This document shows, one piece after another, positions 52,201 to 61,633 of a stretch of DNA of 64,000 bases. Source of the DNA: JBCDJI01 sp964351865. Lineage in GTDB: Bacteria > Verrucomicrobiota > Verrucomicrobiia > Methylacidiphilales > JBCBYL01. Numbering within the stretch: the first letter of the stretch is position 1; each line of letters begins with the position of its first letter. The DNA is taken from assembly GCA_964351865.1 (NCBI GenBank), contig CAYGPJ010000006.1, forward strand, positions 65,175 to 129,174, in the 5' to 3' direction. The notes under the pieces were generated by a model. It saw nothing but the letters and a program-made list of their open reading frames with translations. It did not search any database and was not told the origin of the DNA. The translations under genes were made by a program, and so were the position numbers.

Positions 52201-53169
52201 ATGCGGCTGCTGGTAGTTAAACCGACCGCGCTGGGTGATGTCGCACACGCCTTGCAGGTGGTCCCTTATCTCAAGGCCTCCGGTTGGTGTGATGAACTGG
52301 CATGGGTGGTGGATGAAGCTTATGTGCCGTTGCTGGAGCGCTGTTCACTGATTGACGATATCATTCCCTATCCACGCAAGCGCTGGCGTCAGCGGTGGCC
52401 AGTGGGCGAGATGCTGGCATGGGGACGTGCTTTAAACCGCCAGTGCTACGATGTGACGCTGGATCTGCAAGGACTGGCGCGCAGCGGGATCATGACGTTG
52501 GCGGCCGGTTCTCCGCGCCGGATCGGACTGCAATCATCACGTGAAGGTTCCCGACTTTGCTACACAGAGCTGGTGAATGATGATGCCAGTCATGCGGTGG
52601 ATCGCTACGCCACCGCATGTGGGGTGCTATCCGGGACCTGCCCGGTTCCGGGCGACTATTTAAAGTTGAGGGCAGAAGATCAACTGCCATTCGAGTTAAA
52701 ACACGGAGGTTATACCCTGCTGCACCCGTATTCCCAACGCGATGAAAAATGCTGGCCCTGGAGACGGTATGAGTCATTAGTGGCATCGTTACCGGAAGAG
52801 ACTTTTATATTAATCGGCCAAGGGGAGTGGTTTCCTTGTACTGGTAATGGTCGGCAGGTGATCGATCTGAGAAACAAGACGGATCTGGATGGATTAATTG
52901 CGCTGATTGGAGGTTGTAAGGGGATGATCAGTACCGACTCCGGACCACTGCATGTCGCAGCTGCATTTGCGAAGCCGGTGGTGGGCATCTATGGGGCATC
53001 ATTACCGGCAAGAACTCGCCCGCGTGGGAGACAGGTAGCATACCTCTGGGATGACTCTTACCAACATACGAAAAAGTCCGCATTGCTGGATCCAGAGGCT
53101 TCCGCCCAGGCAATGGCGTCTATTACTACCTCGGCTGTTGTCGCTGCCTGGCGAAATTTGTTCAGCTAA
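52201..53169 (+). CDS. Glycosyltransferase family 9 (heptosyltransferase-like)
   Basis: 322 residues. It starts MRLLVVKPTALGDVAHALQVV, the GT9 signature, continues with VTLDLQGLARSGIMTLAAG, and ends in the donor site MISTDSGPLHVAAAFAKPVVGIYG. Family members add heptose or similar sugars to lipopolysaccharide cores using ADP-heptose. This supports a Gram-negative envelope. The acceptor is unknown. It probably shares a transcript with the phosphoesterase. Confidence 0.9.
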   Translation: MRLLVVKPTALGDVAHALQVVPYLKASGWCDELAWVVDEAYVPLLERCSLIDDIIPYPRKRWRQRWPVGEMLAWGRALNRQCYDVTLDLQGLARSGIMTLAAGSPRRIGLQSSREGSRLCYTELVNDDASHAVDRYATACGVLSGTCPVPGDYLKLRAEDQLPFELKHGGYTLLHPYSQRDEKCWPWRRYESLVASLPEETFILIGQGEWFPCTGNGRQVIDLRNKTDLDGLIALIGGCKGMISTDSGPLHVAAAFAKPVVGIYGASLPARTRPRGRQVAYLWDDSYQHTKKSALLDPEASAQAMASITTSAVVAAWRNLFS

Positions 53170-53323
53170 TGTTCAATAAGACGTTATATATGAACTAAAC
53201 TGTTCATATATTGTGACGATATGGTTACAAAAACTAAAATATAGAATATGATAAACGTAATATAAATTTTATCTGCTTGTTGGTTAGTGGGTTGCAAAGA
53301 ATGTAATGGATGTAATGGAGAGT

Positions 53324-53339
53324 TGGCATTAATATTGCA
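53324..53339 (+). promoter_or_regulatory. Sigma-54-type promoter of the repeat DNA-binding-like gene
   Basis: TGGCATTAATATTGCA matches TGGCAC-N5-TTGCA with one mismatch and exactly 10 nt between GG and GC. It is the best sigma-54-like site in the window. The predicted start is near 53350, about 45 nt before the ATG. Confidence 0.68.
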
Positions 53340-53396
53340 TAAATCAAAATTACTTATACTTTACGCTATAGAACACAAACCCAAGAAGATAAAATC

Positions 53397-54191
53397 ATGA
53401 AACAAAGAACACGCAGAAACAGAAAATGGTCCGCAGAGTTGGTACTAGATGAAATTCGTAAATGGGCAGCAGAGGATAAGCCTCTCTACTCTCATTATGT
53501 CCGTCAGAATTTCCAGGAATTACTGGCCGCAGGCATTCGTTACCATGGAAGTTGGAAGACCGCCGTTGAAACCGCAGGGATTGCCTACAATGATGTCAGA
53601 AAATACCAGAACTGGTCGAAAGATCTGATCATCGCCAAAATCCAGGAATTACGTCAGCAGGGGGTGGATCTTTCCTTCCGCTCGATGATGCTGAGCAAGT
53701 ACAACTCAATGGTCTACGCAGCGATTCGCCCGAATCACTTCGGATCATGGAAACATGCATTATCCGCAGCGGGTCTGACACCGGATGAAGTTTATCGCTA
53801 CCGGTCATGGGATGAGCAAACTATTCTGGATGAAATTCGCAAACTCAAAGAGCAGGGAGCCGATCTCAGTTCGAAGACGATGGATGAAACTTCCAATCCG
53901 CTGATTGCGACCGCGCGTCGCCGCTTCGGTAACTGGGGTAACGCGGTTGAAAAAGCAGGCATTGATTACTCTGAAATCCGTCGTCGCCGTCGCTGGAGCT
54001 GTGATGCCATCGTGGAAGGCATTCGCGAACTGCGCGATCAAGGCGTTAAGATGCAGAGTAACGAAGTGCGTCAGCACGCGCCGGCACTCTTTGCCGCAGC
54101 TTGTAAGCCTCGCTTCTTCGGAACCTGGTCCAAAGCACTGGCAGCAGCCATGGAAGATAAGCAGGAAGAAAAAGTGGAAGCCCTCTCATAA
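53397..54191 (+). CDS. Four-repeat protein of the homing-endonuclease-associated (HNH_repeat) type, no nuclease domain
   Basis: 264 residues made of four tandem units of about 60. Each unit starts W(S/D)xxxIxxEIRxLxxQG and ends with FGSWxxALxxAGI: HGSWKTAVETAGI, FGSWKHALSAAGL, FGNWGNAVEKAGI, FGTWSKALAAAM. This is the helical repeat known beside homing endonucleases and in stand-alone proteins of Verrucomicrobiota, where it is thought to bind DNA. No HNH catalytic motif is present. Many Arg/Lys (NRKWSAELV, IRRRRRWSCD) fit nucleic-acid binding. It has a strong sigma-54-type promoter and its own terminator, so it may be a regulator or nucleoid protein of the sigma-54 regulon. The function is not known. 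Confidence 0.75.
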   Translation: MKQRTRRNRKWSAELVLDEIRKWAAEDKPLYSHYVRQNFQELLAAGIRYHGSWKTAVETAGIAYNDVRKYQNWSKDLIIAKIQELRQQGVDLSFRSMMLSKYNSMVYAAIRPNHFGSWKHALSAAGLTPDEVYRYRSWDEQTILDEIRKLKEQGADLSSKTMDETSNPLIATARRRFGNWGNAVEKAGIDYSEIRRRRRWSCDAIVEGIRELRDQGVKMQSNEVRQHAPALFAAACKPRFFGTWSKALAAAMEDKQEEKVEALS

Positions 54192-54235
54192 GCTGACATT
54201 GATCAATACCAGCACTTCCTTAACTATTTAACCAA

Positions 54236-54269
54236 CAACCCCGCAAGCTTCGGCTTTCGGGGTTGTTTC
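54236..54269 (+). terminator. Rho-independent terminator of the repeat protein gene
   Basis: CAACCCCG (54236-54243) pairs with CGGGGTTG (54258-54265), with an inner AAGC TTCG GCTT tetraloop stem. It is followed by TTTC. Confidence 0.85.
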
Positions 54270-54298
54270 ATTTACGAATACGAGGCATAGTATCTGAC

Positions 54299-55147
54299 AT
54301 GCGAATGATGAAGTCTCTCGTCGGATTGGGCGCGGTCGCGTCGCTCATGACTCTAATGCCTTCAGCTCAGGCACAGTTAAATATTTCGTTGGAGAGTTCC
54401 CGCGACACCTTCCTGTTGTATGAGCCGATTGTATTTAAAGTCACCTTGCAGAACGTGACGGGATCTCCGGTGGCATTGCAGGATCATCCGGTCAGTAAAC
54501 GCCCGTGGCTGACGTTTCAGATTTTCAGAAATGGTGGGGATAAGGTGAGTCCTACCAGTGATTTTTCAATGCCAGCTGAAGTATTAAAACCGGGAGAAAC
54601 GAAGACGATCGACGTGAATATTACGCCGCTGTATAAGCTCAGAGATTCCGGGCAGTATGATATCAAGGCCGCCGTCACGATGGCGGGGCGGCAGTCGTTC
54701 ATGACCGGCTCTCTCAGATTTAACATAGGTAAAGGTGAACTCGTCTGGGTCAGAGACTTGATGGTAAACGGGGCTAAAAGAACTTATTCATTGATCCGTT
54801 TCCTGGGGAAAGCGGACTCATCGCTTTATTTGCGGGTGGAAGAGGTAGATAAAAATCTGGTTTATACGACCACGCGTCTAGGATCTATTATCGGATTTAC
54901 GGAACCAGAAATAAAATTCGACAGCGAAGGCAAACTGCATTTATTGCATGTCAGCACTTCTTCATTGTATCGATATAGCAGGTTGACTGCTGATGGCGCA
55001 TTGGAGTACCAGGAGGATCGGCGGGCGGACGGATTGGTGCCTGCCCTGATTCAGACCAATGATGGTGGGGTTCAGTTAGCTGGCGGGAATAATATACGCC
55101 TACAAGAGAAGCGCAAGAAACTGTCTGAAGATCAAATGGGGTTGTAG
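54299..55147 (+). CDS. Exported protein of unknown family
   Basis: 282 residues from the ATG at 54299, the first with a good signal peptide (LVGLGAVASLMTLMPSAQAQ, cut after AQA). The mature N-terminus (about 22-150) looks like an Ig-like beta domain (ISLESSRDTFLLYEPIVFKVTLQN, LKPGETKTIDVNI, AAVTMAGRQSFMTGSLRF), similar to exported accessory domains. The C-terminal half is beta-rich with no named domain. The terminator of the upstream gene lies before it, so it has its own promoter. Confidence 0.65.
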   Translation: MRMMKSLVGLGAVASLMTLMPSAQAQLNISLESSRDTFLLYEPIVFKVTLQNVTGSPVALQDHPVSKRPWLTFQIFRNGGDKVSPTSDFSMPAEVLKPGETKTIDVNITPLYKLRDSGQYDIKAAVTMAGRQSFMTGSLRFNIGKGELVWVRDLMVNGAKRTYSLIRFLGKADSSLYLRVEEVDKNLVYTTTRLGSIIGFTEPEIKFDSEGKLHLLHVSTSSLYRYSRLTADGALEYQEDRRADGLVPALIQTNDGGVQLAGGNNIRLQEKRKKLSEDQMGL

Positions 55148-55269
55148 CGGGTTGGTTTTATATCTCCGTTTTCGGATCACAACTGCAGATGGACGTCTTC
55201 AATATTCCAGAGCAGGTTCTAATCAGGTTCTACTCGGATAGACGTGTTGAGTCATGTCGTTGATAAGAA

Positions 55270-55505
55270 GTCCGGCAACCTCCCATACACATCAACATAA
55301 GAGCAGTAATATGGTTCCTGAGACCTGTTTTTATCAGGGAGCGCGGGCGTCTCGCCCGCAGGCCGGGAATGCCTCATCGTTGGATTTTGGCACTGCGGGC
55401 GAGACGCCCGCGCTCCCTGACCACAAGACCAATCGCACGGAGTTCTGCCCGTGGGTGACGAAGTCTATGATTCCTTATGTTGATGTGGATGGGCGGTAGC
55501 CGGAC
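55270..55505. mobile_element. 236 bp MITE-like element with 32 bp inverted ends and a 28 bp inner hairpin
   Basis: The left end 55270-55301 and right end 55474-55505 match at 29 of 32 positions (CATACACATCAACATAAG in the left end). Inside, a perfect 28 bp inverted repeat (55334-55361 with 55393-55420) contains GGGCGTCTCGCCC. This core is also found in the element at 20.7 kb. No transposase gene is present. Its ends are related to those of the 40.0 kb element. Confidence 0.75.
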
Positions 55506-55682
55506 ATTCTCGTCCTACAGCGCTGACGCGCAATGCGATAGCCTACAGGCTGTCACGATGATATTATGTTACAAACCGCTTTTGGTTTACAGGTGAAATG
55601 AGAATGATGCCCAACAAAAAGGGAACCAGCGCCTTGAGACAAGACGCCCTACCATGACCGCCATAGCAGGCACCAAGCTCTG
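55506..55682. repeat. Degenerate dispersed repeat after the 55.3 kb element
   Basis: The start (CGTCCTACAGCGCTGACGC, GCGATAGCC) resembles 40260-40300. A stretch near 55540-55573 (GCCTACAG, then ATATTATGTTACA) resembles 3415-3450. No gene is present. Confidence 0.45.
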
Positions 55683-58600
55683 CTAAAGGTCCGTGACGTT
55701 AAAGGTTCCGCCCGTCGTGCCGACTCCCGGCAGCGTGGTATTCACATTGGGAACGACGGTGCCGTTGAAGGTAATATCTCCCCGTGAACCTGCAGGCACC
55801 GCAGCCGCGCTCCAGTTCTTGGTGTTGGCCTGAATGTTGAGCACATCACCGGCATTGGCCTGACCAACGAGGACATTGAGTCCGGTATCCACTTGTATCA
55901 CGGGGGCTTTCATTAGCGTATTGGGTGAAGAGATCGTAATGGTTGTTGAGCCGTTGTTGACGAAGTGGAGGCCATCGACCGCATTTTGAGAAAAGAGGTT
56001 AGCTTGTTGATCGGCAGTAAGCACGGATCCCCCATAAATCTTGAGTGATCCAGATCCCAGCGCATCGGCGGTGATAATTTTAGCCGTCATGTTCGCTCCG
56101 CCGGTGGCGTTACCGATTTCGATGTTGCCGTTGCTGTTGGTGATTGTGATCTGAGAATTCGAGTTGGATGCGGTGCCCTCACCGGCGGTAATCGTGGCGC
56201 CATTGGCGATCAGGATGTCACCGTTACTGCTATTGCTGAGAGAGATCAGTCCACTGCCATTGGCTGCTGCTTGCAGCACAGCTTGTAGCTGAGAGGAATC
56301 ATTGATTTGAATACCGTCGGTAGCGTTGATGAAGATGGTGGGGCGATTATCGAGATTAGCTCCATCATCGGTGCTGGTGATGGAAGCTCCAGCGCCAGTC
56401 GGGTCGCCGACAATCACTTTACCGTTGGTATTCTCCAGTTTCACGGTTGTGATCTGGTTGGTCGAATTGCCGACCGTGGTTGCGTCAATATTTGAGCCGT
56501 CCTTGATGACAATGTCACCAGAGCCGGTGTTGTTCAGGCTGATCTGGGCGGGTCCATCCACTGACGTCTCGGCCTGAACGTCGGCAGCATCGATGGTGGT
56601 GCCCGAGAGAGACTCCAGGACGATATTGGCTTTGTCCTGAGAGCTGACGATGATGGATCCGGCTTTGTGATTAATGATTCGAGCTTTGATGGTGGCCGAA
56701 GCTCTCGTATTCCCTTCGACAGAAATATCTGCTTCAGTCAGGTTGAAGAGCCCCGCGGTTGAGCGCCCGAAAAAGTTGCCTAAGTTGCTGGTGGCGCTGC
56801 CCACGCTGACGCTGGCAGTACTTCCTTCGATGAAGATATTGTTTTGGGCTTCAATGTTAACGGCAGATTCTCCAATGCCATTGGCTGTGATGGAACTGCC
56901 TGTGCCCAACGATGTTCCAATTGATAAATCACTTTCAGACCCCAGAAAGATTCGACTGTTATCGAATGAAGAGGTCGATGTGATGCTGACATTGTCATCG
57001 ATGGTCAGTGATTGATTAAATGAATTGATGTCAATCCTGCTGGCGTCATTGGCTGAAGTGCTGATGGTGGATCCCGTGAGAATGTTGACCGTGCTGCCGT
57101 CGAGATCCAGTTCAGCTACGCCGTTCGGATTGGTCACGGATGCGGTGACTCCGTTGACATTAAGAGTGCGATTGGTTCCGATCTCGAGTAGAGAGAATGG
57201 AGTGGCAGCGGGAGCCAAACCGAGAGCGTTGTTGAGGGCCACGTTAGTTCCGCTGAATTTGAGATCCAGTTCGGATGCTGTCAGATCAAAATTGACGGGA
57301 TTGATGTTATAGTTGCCGGTGCCTGTCGTGTCATCGAAAGCAAAGAAGAAGGCTTCATTCGGAGCCCCCAGACCATTGGGTAACACAGGTGCATTGGCTG
57401 AGCGGATCGTCAGATTCTGCGTATCGAATGAGGCGAGTGTCGTGAGGTTGATCAACCCGGAGGCTGAAATCTCAATGTTTTTTGCATCAATGTTGCCATT
57501 GAGTATTGGTGCGACGGGGGCGGGGGACAAGGACTGAATACCAAGAAAGTCTGCATTGATACTGGAGCTGGCATCCATAATAAAATTTCCCCGCGAGGCA
57601 AAACTGACCTCAGAGAAACGATTGTTCGGGCCGAGGCCGAACTGGGTGCCGTTGAGTAATTCGATGTCGCCGTTCCGGGCATAAAATACGGTGTTGTTGT
57701 CAAATCCGCCAAAGCGGGCATTATCCATTTTGATGCCGCCGTTTTCGGAAACGATGAAATTTTCATCTGGCAACCCTAAGCCAGAATTAGCCCCGTAGAT
57801 TCCCGAAATGCGAACATTGTTATAGCCGATCAATCCGACAACGGTGGGCTGAAAGCTTCCAAATTCGCTGGAAGTGATACTGCCCTGAGTAATTTCGGGA
57901 TTACCGACCAGCTCAAGAGTTTCAAAACGGAATATCGCCGCCGTTTCTTCTAATTTGTCTGCGGGGCCACCTCCACCGATTGAGATGGCCTGATCCACGC
58001 CGTTTACACCGTCAGCGAAAGCAAAGTTTGCCAGCGGTATGCTGCCGGCGCGGTAAATCGAGCCTTCGACGAGCTTTCCATCTGTTGCAACGGTCGGCGG
58101 AGCTCCGACAATTCTGCTATTGTTTCCGATGCGAGTGACTCCCGGAATAAGAGAAGGTTTAGTGAAAAATCTCCTGTTACCCTGAGCATTTTCGGTGGTA
58201 TTCCTGACTTCAATTTTAGGTTCGCTAGGTTTGTTGGTGTAAAGTCGATTTTTACTGATACCAAGACCTGTCGGGGACAGATCGCCTGTATCCAGCTTTT
58301 CCTTTTGCTCTTTAAGCGCTGAGAGAACTTTGGGGTCCTTCAGAATGGTGTTGCCGGAGGCGTCCTGTTCAACTCTGACGTCTCCCTCGCCAGCTTCATT
58401 TTGCTTAAAGCCGTTAACCAGCCCGGAGGTTTGGGTGAGACGGGCCAGATCCACGTTCACAGGCTGGGGCAGCCGATTGGCATTCGGGTTGAGGATGATC
58501 ATCTGTCCCGGCTCAATGACCATCGACTCGCCGAGTCGATCATTGAGATAAACCCGCATTTTGCCTTCCAGCACGATGAGTTTGCTGAAGCCTTCTTTTT

Positions 58601-59993
58601 GGTTGCCGTCAACCTTGAGGCCGCCTTGAGCATTTGGTGTGTTGCGATTGCCACGTCGAGCGACTGGTTGTGGAGCAGGGGGATTCGATCCGTCGCCAGC
58701 GGCTGCATCTGGGGTATTGGTGCCGGCTGGTGGGATGACAATCTGGGGAGGCTCGATGCCGGCATTTCTGATGGCGGCCCGCACATCATTCGGGAGTCCG
58801 GGGCGGACCAGTCCACGGTCGGCTGCTTGTTGCACCAATTGCAAGGTCTGTTGCATCATTTCTTGGAATGCCGGGGAATTTGTCGCTAAATCGGTGCCGA
58901 GCTGGACATTGCCGCTTTGCCCGATGAAGTTTTTAAATTTGCCGGGGGTGATGGTTTCCTGTTTACCATCGAAAGCAAAGGTGATGGTGCCATGTCCGCC
59001 AAAGACGCCGGTTTGGCCGTTGGTACTGGTGGTTCCGAGCACGGTGCCCCTGGCGGCAACGATTCCTTGTGGGGTCTGAATTTTGTAATCGATTTTGCGG
59101 CGGTCGATTGGTCCCAGCGCGGAGAGAATAGAGCCTTCTTTTAATTCGAACTCCACTTTGGGATTCACATTGACCCGAACATCCAGTGCTTTGACCCGAA
59201 CTGTGCTGCTCGGAGTGATGCGGGTGGCGACCCCCGGGACGGGATTCAAGGTGGCATTGCCATCTCCCTGGGTGAAGACGAAGCTGCCGACCGGGACGGA
59301 GTCGCCGGATTTCAACGGAGTCGACTCCAGTTCACCGGGACGCATCACTCGAACGGATCCGGTCACGGCGGCGACGTGAATGCTTTGCGGGGATGCCTGG
59401 GCATTGGCGGCCCACATGGTCTGCTCTTTAGGAACGGGGCGTCCGGCGGTTTTGTAAATAGAGGGATTGACGTATTGGCTCAATCCCTGAGCGCGCAGGT
59501 CTTCATCGGCTTCTGGAGTCGGAATGGGGGCGCCGCTTTTTAGAACCACGGGACCACCGGGATTGGTTTCCAGTAAAACGGTCGTTCCGGTGATCGCGGC
59601 GGTGACGGATTGTGTCGAGACTTTAGCGCCACCGGCACCTTTGGGAACTTTCAGCAGCATGGTGCCTTTGCCCAGTTCCATATTACGAGTTCCTTCAGTG
59701 AAGGTGAAAAAACTGTTGGCTCCAATGCGGGCGAGGGTGTCATCGGTGAAGCGTAATTCGGCGCGTGATTTATGACCCGTCGCTAGCACCATGTCATCAC
59801 GCATGATATCGTTGGTACGTGCATCTCGCCGGGTGTCGCTGGCTTCAATCAGGTCGACATCGTTCACGATTCGTGTCACTTGTGCTTCTTTCAACATGCC
59901 TGCGTCAGCAACTACAGGCGTAATATAAAGCAGGGTGAACAAGCTTAAAGCCACCGGCGCAGTAAGATGTGATAGAGTGAGTCGATATTTCAT
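55683..59993 (-). CDS. Large exported FecR-domain / beta-helix surface protein
   Basis: 1436 residues. A signal peptide (VALSLFTLLYITPVVADA) is followed by two FecR-type domains. The first is at about 30-160 (SRAELRFTDDTLARIGANSFF, MLLKVPKGAGGAKVSTQSVTA); the second at about 210-350 (GDSVPVGSFVFTQGDGNATL, QTPQGIVAARGTVLG). A Pro/Gln-rich linker follows. From about residue 600 there are many short strand repeats (NIEISASGLINLTTL, SLSNSSNGDILIANGATITAG), typical of right-handed beta-helix filamentous-hemagglutinin-like proteins. It has no autotransporter barrel of its own. The gene upstream encodes an outer-membrane barrel. It is likely a cell-surface or secreted adhesin-like structure; the function is inferred. 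Confidence 0.78.
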   Translation of the reverse strand: MKYRLTLSHLTAPVALSLFTLLYITPVVADAGMLKEAQVTRIVNDVDLIEASDTRRDARTNDIMRDDMVLATGHKSRAELRFTDDTLARIGANSFFTFTEGTRNMELGKGTMLLKVPKGAGGAKVSTQSVTAAITGTTVLLETNPGGPVVLKSGAPIPTPEADEDLRAQGLSQYVNPSIYKTAGRPVPKEQTMWAANAQASPQSIHVAAVTGSVRVMRPGELESTPLKSGDSVPVGSFVFTQGDGNATLNPVPGVATRITPSSTVRVKALDVRVNVNPKVEFELKEGSILSALGPIDRRKIDYKIQTPQGIVAARGTVLGTTSTNGQTGVFGGHGTITFAFDGKQETITPGKFKNFIGQSGNVQLGTDLATNSPAFQEMMQQTLQLVQQAADRGLVRPGLPNDVRAAIRNAGIEPPQIVIPPAGTNTPDAAAGDGSNPPAPQPVARRGNRNTPNAQGGLKVDGNQKEGFSKLIVLEGKMRVYLNDRLGESMVIEPGQMIILNPNANRLPQPVNVDLARLTQTSGLVNGFKQNEAGEGDVRVEQDASGNTILKDPKVLSALKEQKEKLDTGDLSPTGLGISKNRLYTNKPSEPKIEVRNTTENAQGNRRFFTKPSLIPGVTRIGNNSRIVGAPPTVATDGKLVEGSIYRAGSIPLANFAFADGVNGVDQAISIGGGGPADKLEETAAIFRFETLELVGNPEITQGSITSSEFGSFQPTVVGLIGYNNVRISGIYGANSGLGLPDENFIVSENGGIKMDNARFGGFDNNTVFYARNGDIELLNGTQFGLGPNNRFSEVSFASRGNFIMDASSSINADFLGIQSLSPAPVAPILNGNIDAKNIEISASGLINLTTLASFDTQNLTIRSANAPVLPNGLGAPNEAFFFAFDDTTGTGNYNINPVNFDLTASELDLKFSGTNVALNNALGLAPAATPFSLLEIGTNRTLNVNGVTASVTNPNGVAELDLDGSTVNILTGSTISTSANDASRIDINSFNQSLTIDDNVSITSTSSFDNSRIFLGSESDLSIGTSLGTGSSITANGIGESAVNIEAQNNIFIEGSTASVSVGSATSNLGNFFGRSTAGLFNLTEADISVEGNTRASATIKARIINHKAGSIIVSSQDKANIVLESLSGTTIDAADVQAETSVDGPAQISLNNTGSGDIVIKDGSNIDATTVGNSTNQITTVKLENTNGKVIVGDPTGAGASITSTDDGANLDNRPTIFINATDGIQINDSSQLQAVLQAAANGSGLISLSNSSNGDILIANGATITAGEGTASNSNSQITITNSNGNIEIGNATGGANMTAKIITADALGSGSLKIYGGSVLTADQQANLFSQNAVDGLHFVNNGSTTITISSPNTLMKAPVIQVDTGLNVLVGQANAGDVLNIQANTKNWSAAAVPAGSRGDITFNGTVVPNVNTTLPGVGTTGGTFNVTDL

Positions 59994-60147
59994 AAGCGCC
60001 CTTTTTATTTAAATAACAGTAAAATGTGTCTTATTCGCTAAAATTGATGAACCAGCTCCATTTTAGACAAATTAATTGACAATGTGTTCACAGATTAAAC
60101 TTAAACAGCAGTCATTTGTTGCGGTGTGGCGGTCATTTTTTGTGAGA

Positions 60148-61110
60148 TTAAAACTGATAAGATGCCTTGACCTGCCCTCCGATATTAAAGAATTCGTAGT
60201 TTAATGCTTCGTTAGAGGAATTATTGGTGCCGTAGGAGCTGATGGCACTGATATCCAGCCAACTCCATGGCGAGACGGTAATCACTCCGCTGAGCGATTG
60301 GTTGATGTCATCGCGATCATTGGATTTGTAATCGTGAAAGGTTGTCACATGCGAAACGTTGGCGCTGAGCCAGCGGGTGATGTCGACATTGTATCCGAAG
60401 AGCATAGAGTATTCATCGCGAGCGACCGTGAAGGGATCGGTCAACGCCCATTTTCCATTAGGTCCGAAGTAGAGATAGTGAGCTCTGGAAAAGGAGACGG
60501 TTTTGTAGATACCGACCGTAGCGGCATGGGATCGGTAGAATTCAGTCAGGGCATCGCCGCCGGCATTGCCCTTAGCAAAGGTCAGGCGATTGTAACTGTA
60601 ATTGGCATAGAGCAGAATGTTCCATAATTCCGGGATCGGTGTGCTCAGACCGGCGGTGACGGTTTGGCTGTCGAAGTTCAGTTGACCGTTTTCCTGATAG
60701 TGGAAAAACTGATGGCGATATCCGAAATTACCGTAGAGACGGTTGTGGAATTTTGGATTGTAGTTTACAAATCCCTCGTAGGTGACATAGCGATCGTCAT
60801 TCGCGTTTACATCGACCAGCAAAACGTTATTAGTGTGCGTGATAGTGAAGCTGGCGCCGACGTTAAAAGGGTTATAGGGAGGTTCTTCGAATAACAGTAA
60901 CTGATCTCCCAGGTCAGAATCTCCTGGCGAGCCGGGTGACTCGCTGAAAGAAGTGGATTCTTCTTCAGAACTGGCGGGATCAAGACGCGGGAGGGCCTCG
61001 GTTCGGAAGCGTTGCGACTGCTCTAATTGGGACTGCTGAGCATGAAGGGGCAAAAGCGCGAGCAGAATCAGTGCTCCTCCCCAAGGTATTCCATTATGTA
61101 AGTACCTCAT
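60148..61110 (-). CDS. Outer-membrane beta-barrel protein
   Basis: 320 residues with a signal peptide (ALILLALLPLHAQQ) and an acidic, Ser-rich spacer (SSEEESTSFSESPGSPGDSD). From about residue 85 there are alternating strands with aromatic girdles (VTYEGFVNYNPKFHNRLYGNFGYRHQ and similar), ending GGQVKASYQF with the C-terminal Phe recognised by the BAM machinery. About twelve to fourteen strands fit. No POTRA domain is present, so it is not a classical TpsB transporter. It precedes the FecR/beta-helix gene in the same direction by 154 bp and may be a partner. Confidence 0.75.
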   Translation of the reverse strand: MRYLHNGIPWGGALILLALLPLHAQQSQLEQSQRFRTEALPRLDPASSEEESTSFSESPGSPGDSDLGDQLLLFEEPPYNPFNVGASFTITHTNNVLLVDVNANDDRYVTYEGFVNYNPKFHNRLYGNFGYRHQFFHYQENGQLNFDSQTVTAGLSTPIPELWNILLYANYSYNRLTFAKGNAGGDALTEFYRSHAATVGIYKTVSFSRAHYLYFGPNGKWALTDPFTVARDEYSMLFGYNVDITRWLSANVSHVTTFHDYKSNDRDDINQSLSGVITVSPWSWLDISAISSYGTNNSSNEALNYEFFNIGGQVKASYQF

Positions 61111-61633
61111 GCTAAGTATTTTTACAGTTATAATACGTTGAATCCTCTAAAAAGAGATCCACTAACCTAAGAAGATAAATAACTAGGGGTCAAGCGAGAA
61201 CTTGAGGCACCATTCGGGTGGGTGTAATTACGAATGGTAGCAGGGGAAAGTGAAAAGGGCACACTCGGATGAAGTTGGATAGTAGTAGCAGAGGTCTAAA
61301 CTGAGGGAATGAGAGGAACTTGATCTGCCACTGATATTGATATGACACGCGGTGAATCATTGGGGACGGAGGTAACCCCGAAAGCTTTCGGGGTTACCTC
61401 CGTCCCCAATGATGGCGCCATCGCTTATCAGGCCTTACGTCACTTTAGATCTGTTTGTCCCTTTACTGCGCTGCTACCAAACTTTATCACACCCCATTCG
61501 AGTGATTTTTATCCTCATGCATTAACGATGTTCTGTTTGTTCACCGCGGCACGAGAACAAGGAGTGTTTGGCTGATCGTTTAAGTCTCAAAAAATGATTC
61601 TTTGCAATGAGACGAAAGCATGTAAGTTGCAAG
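61111..61633. repeat. Gene-free gap with perfect 58 bp palindrome and flanking imperfect inverted arms
   Basis: The centre 61356-61413 is a perfect 29+29 bp palindrome without a loop, containing GGGGACGGAGGTAACCCC and an AAGCTT centre. Around it, 61211-61243 and 61471-61500 are imperfectly complementary (both contain TGGTAGCAG and CATTCG when read inwards). The upstream part should hold the promoter of the barrel gene. A 77-residue ORF across the palindrome is not credible. Confidence 0.7.

Noticed and set aside
61342..61575. 77-residue ORF across the 58 bp palindrome
   Set aside because: Half of its sequence is palindrome-encoded, and no conserved residues or start signal are seen.
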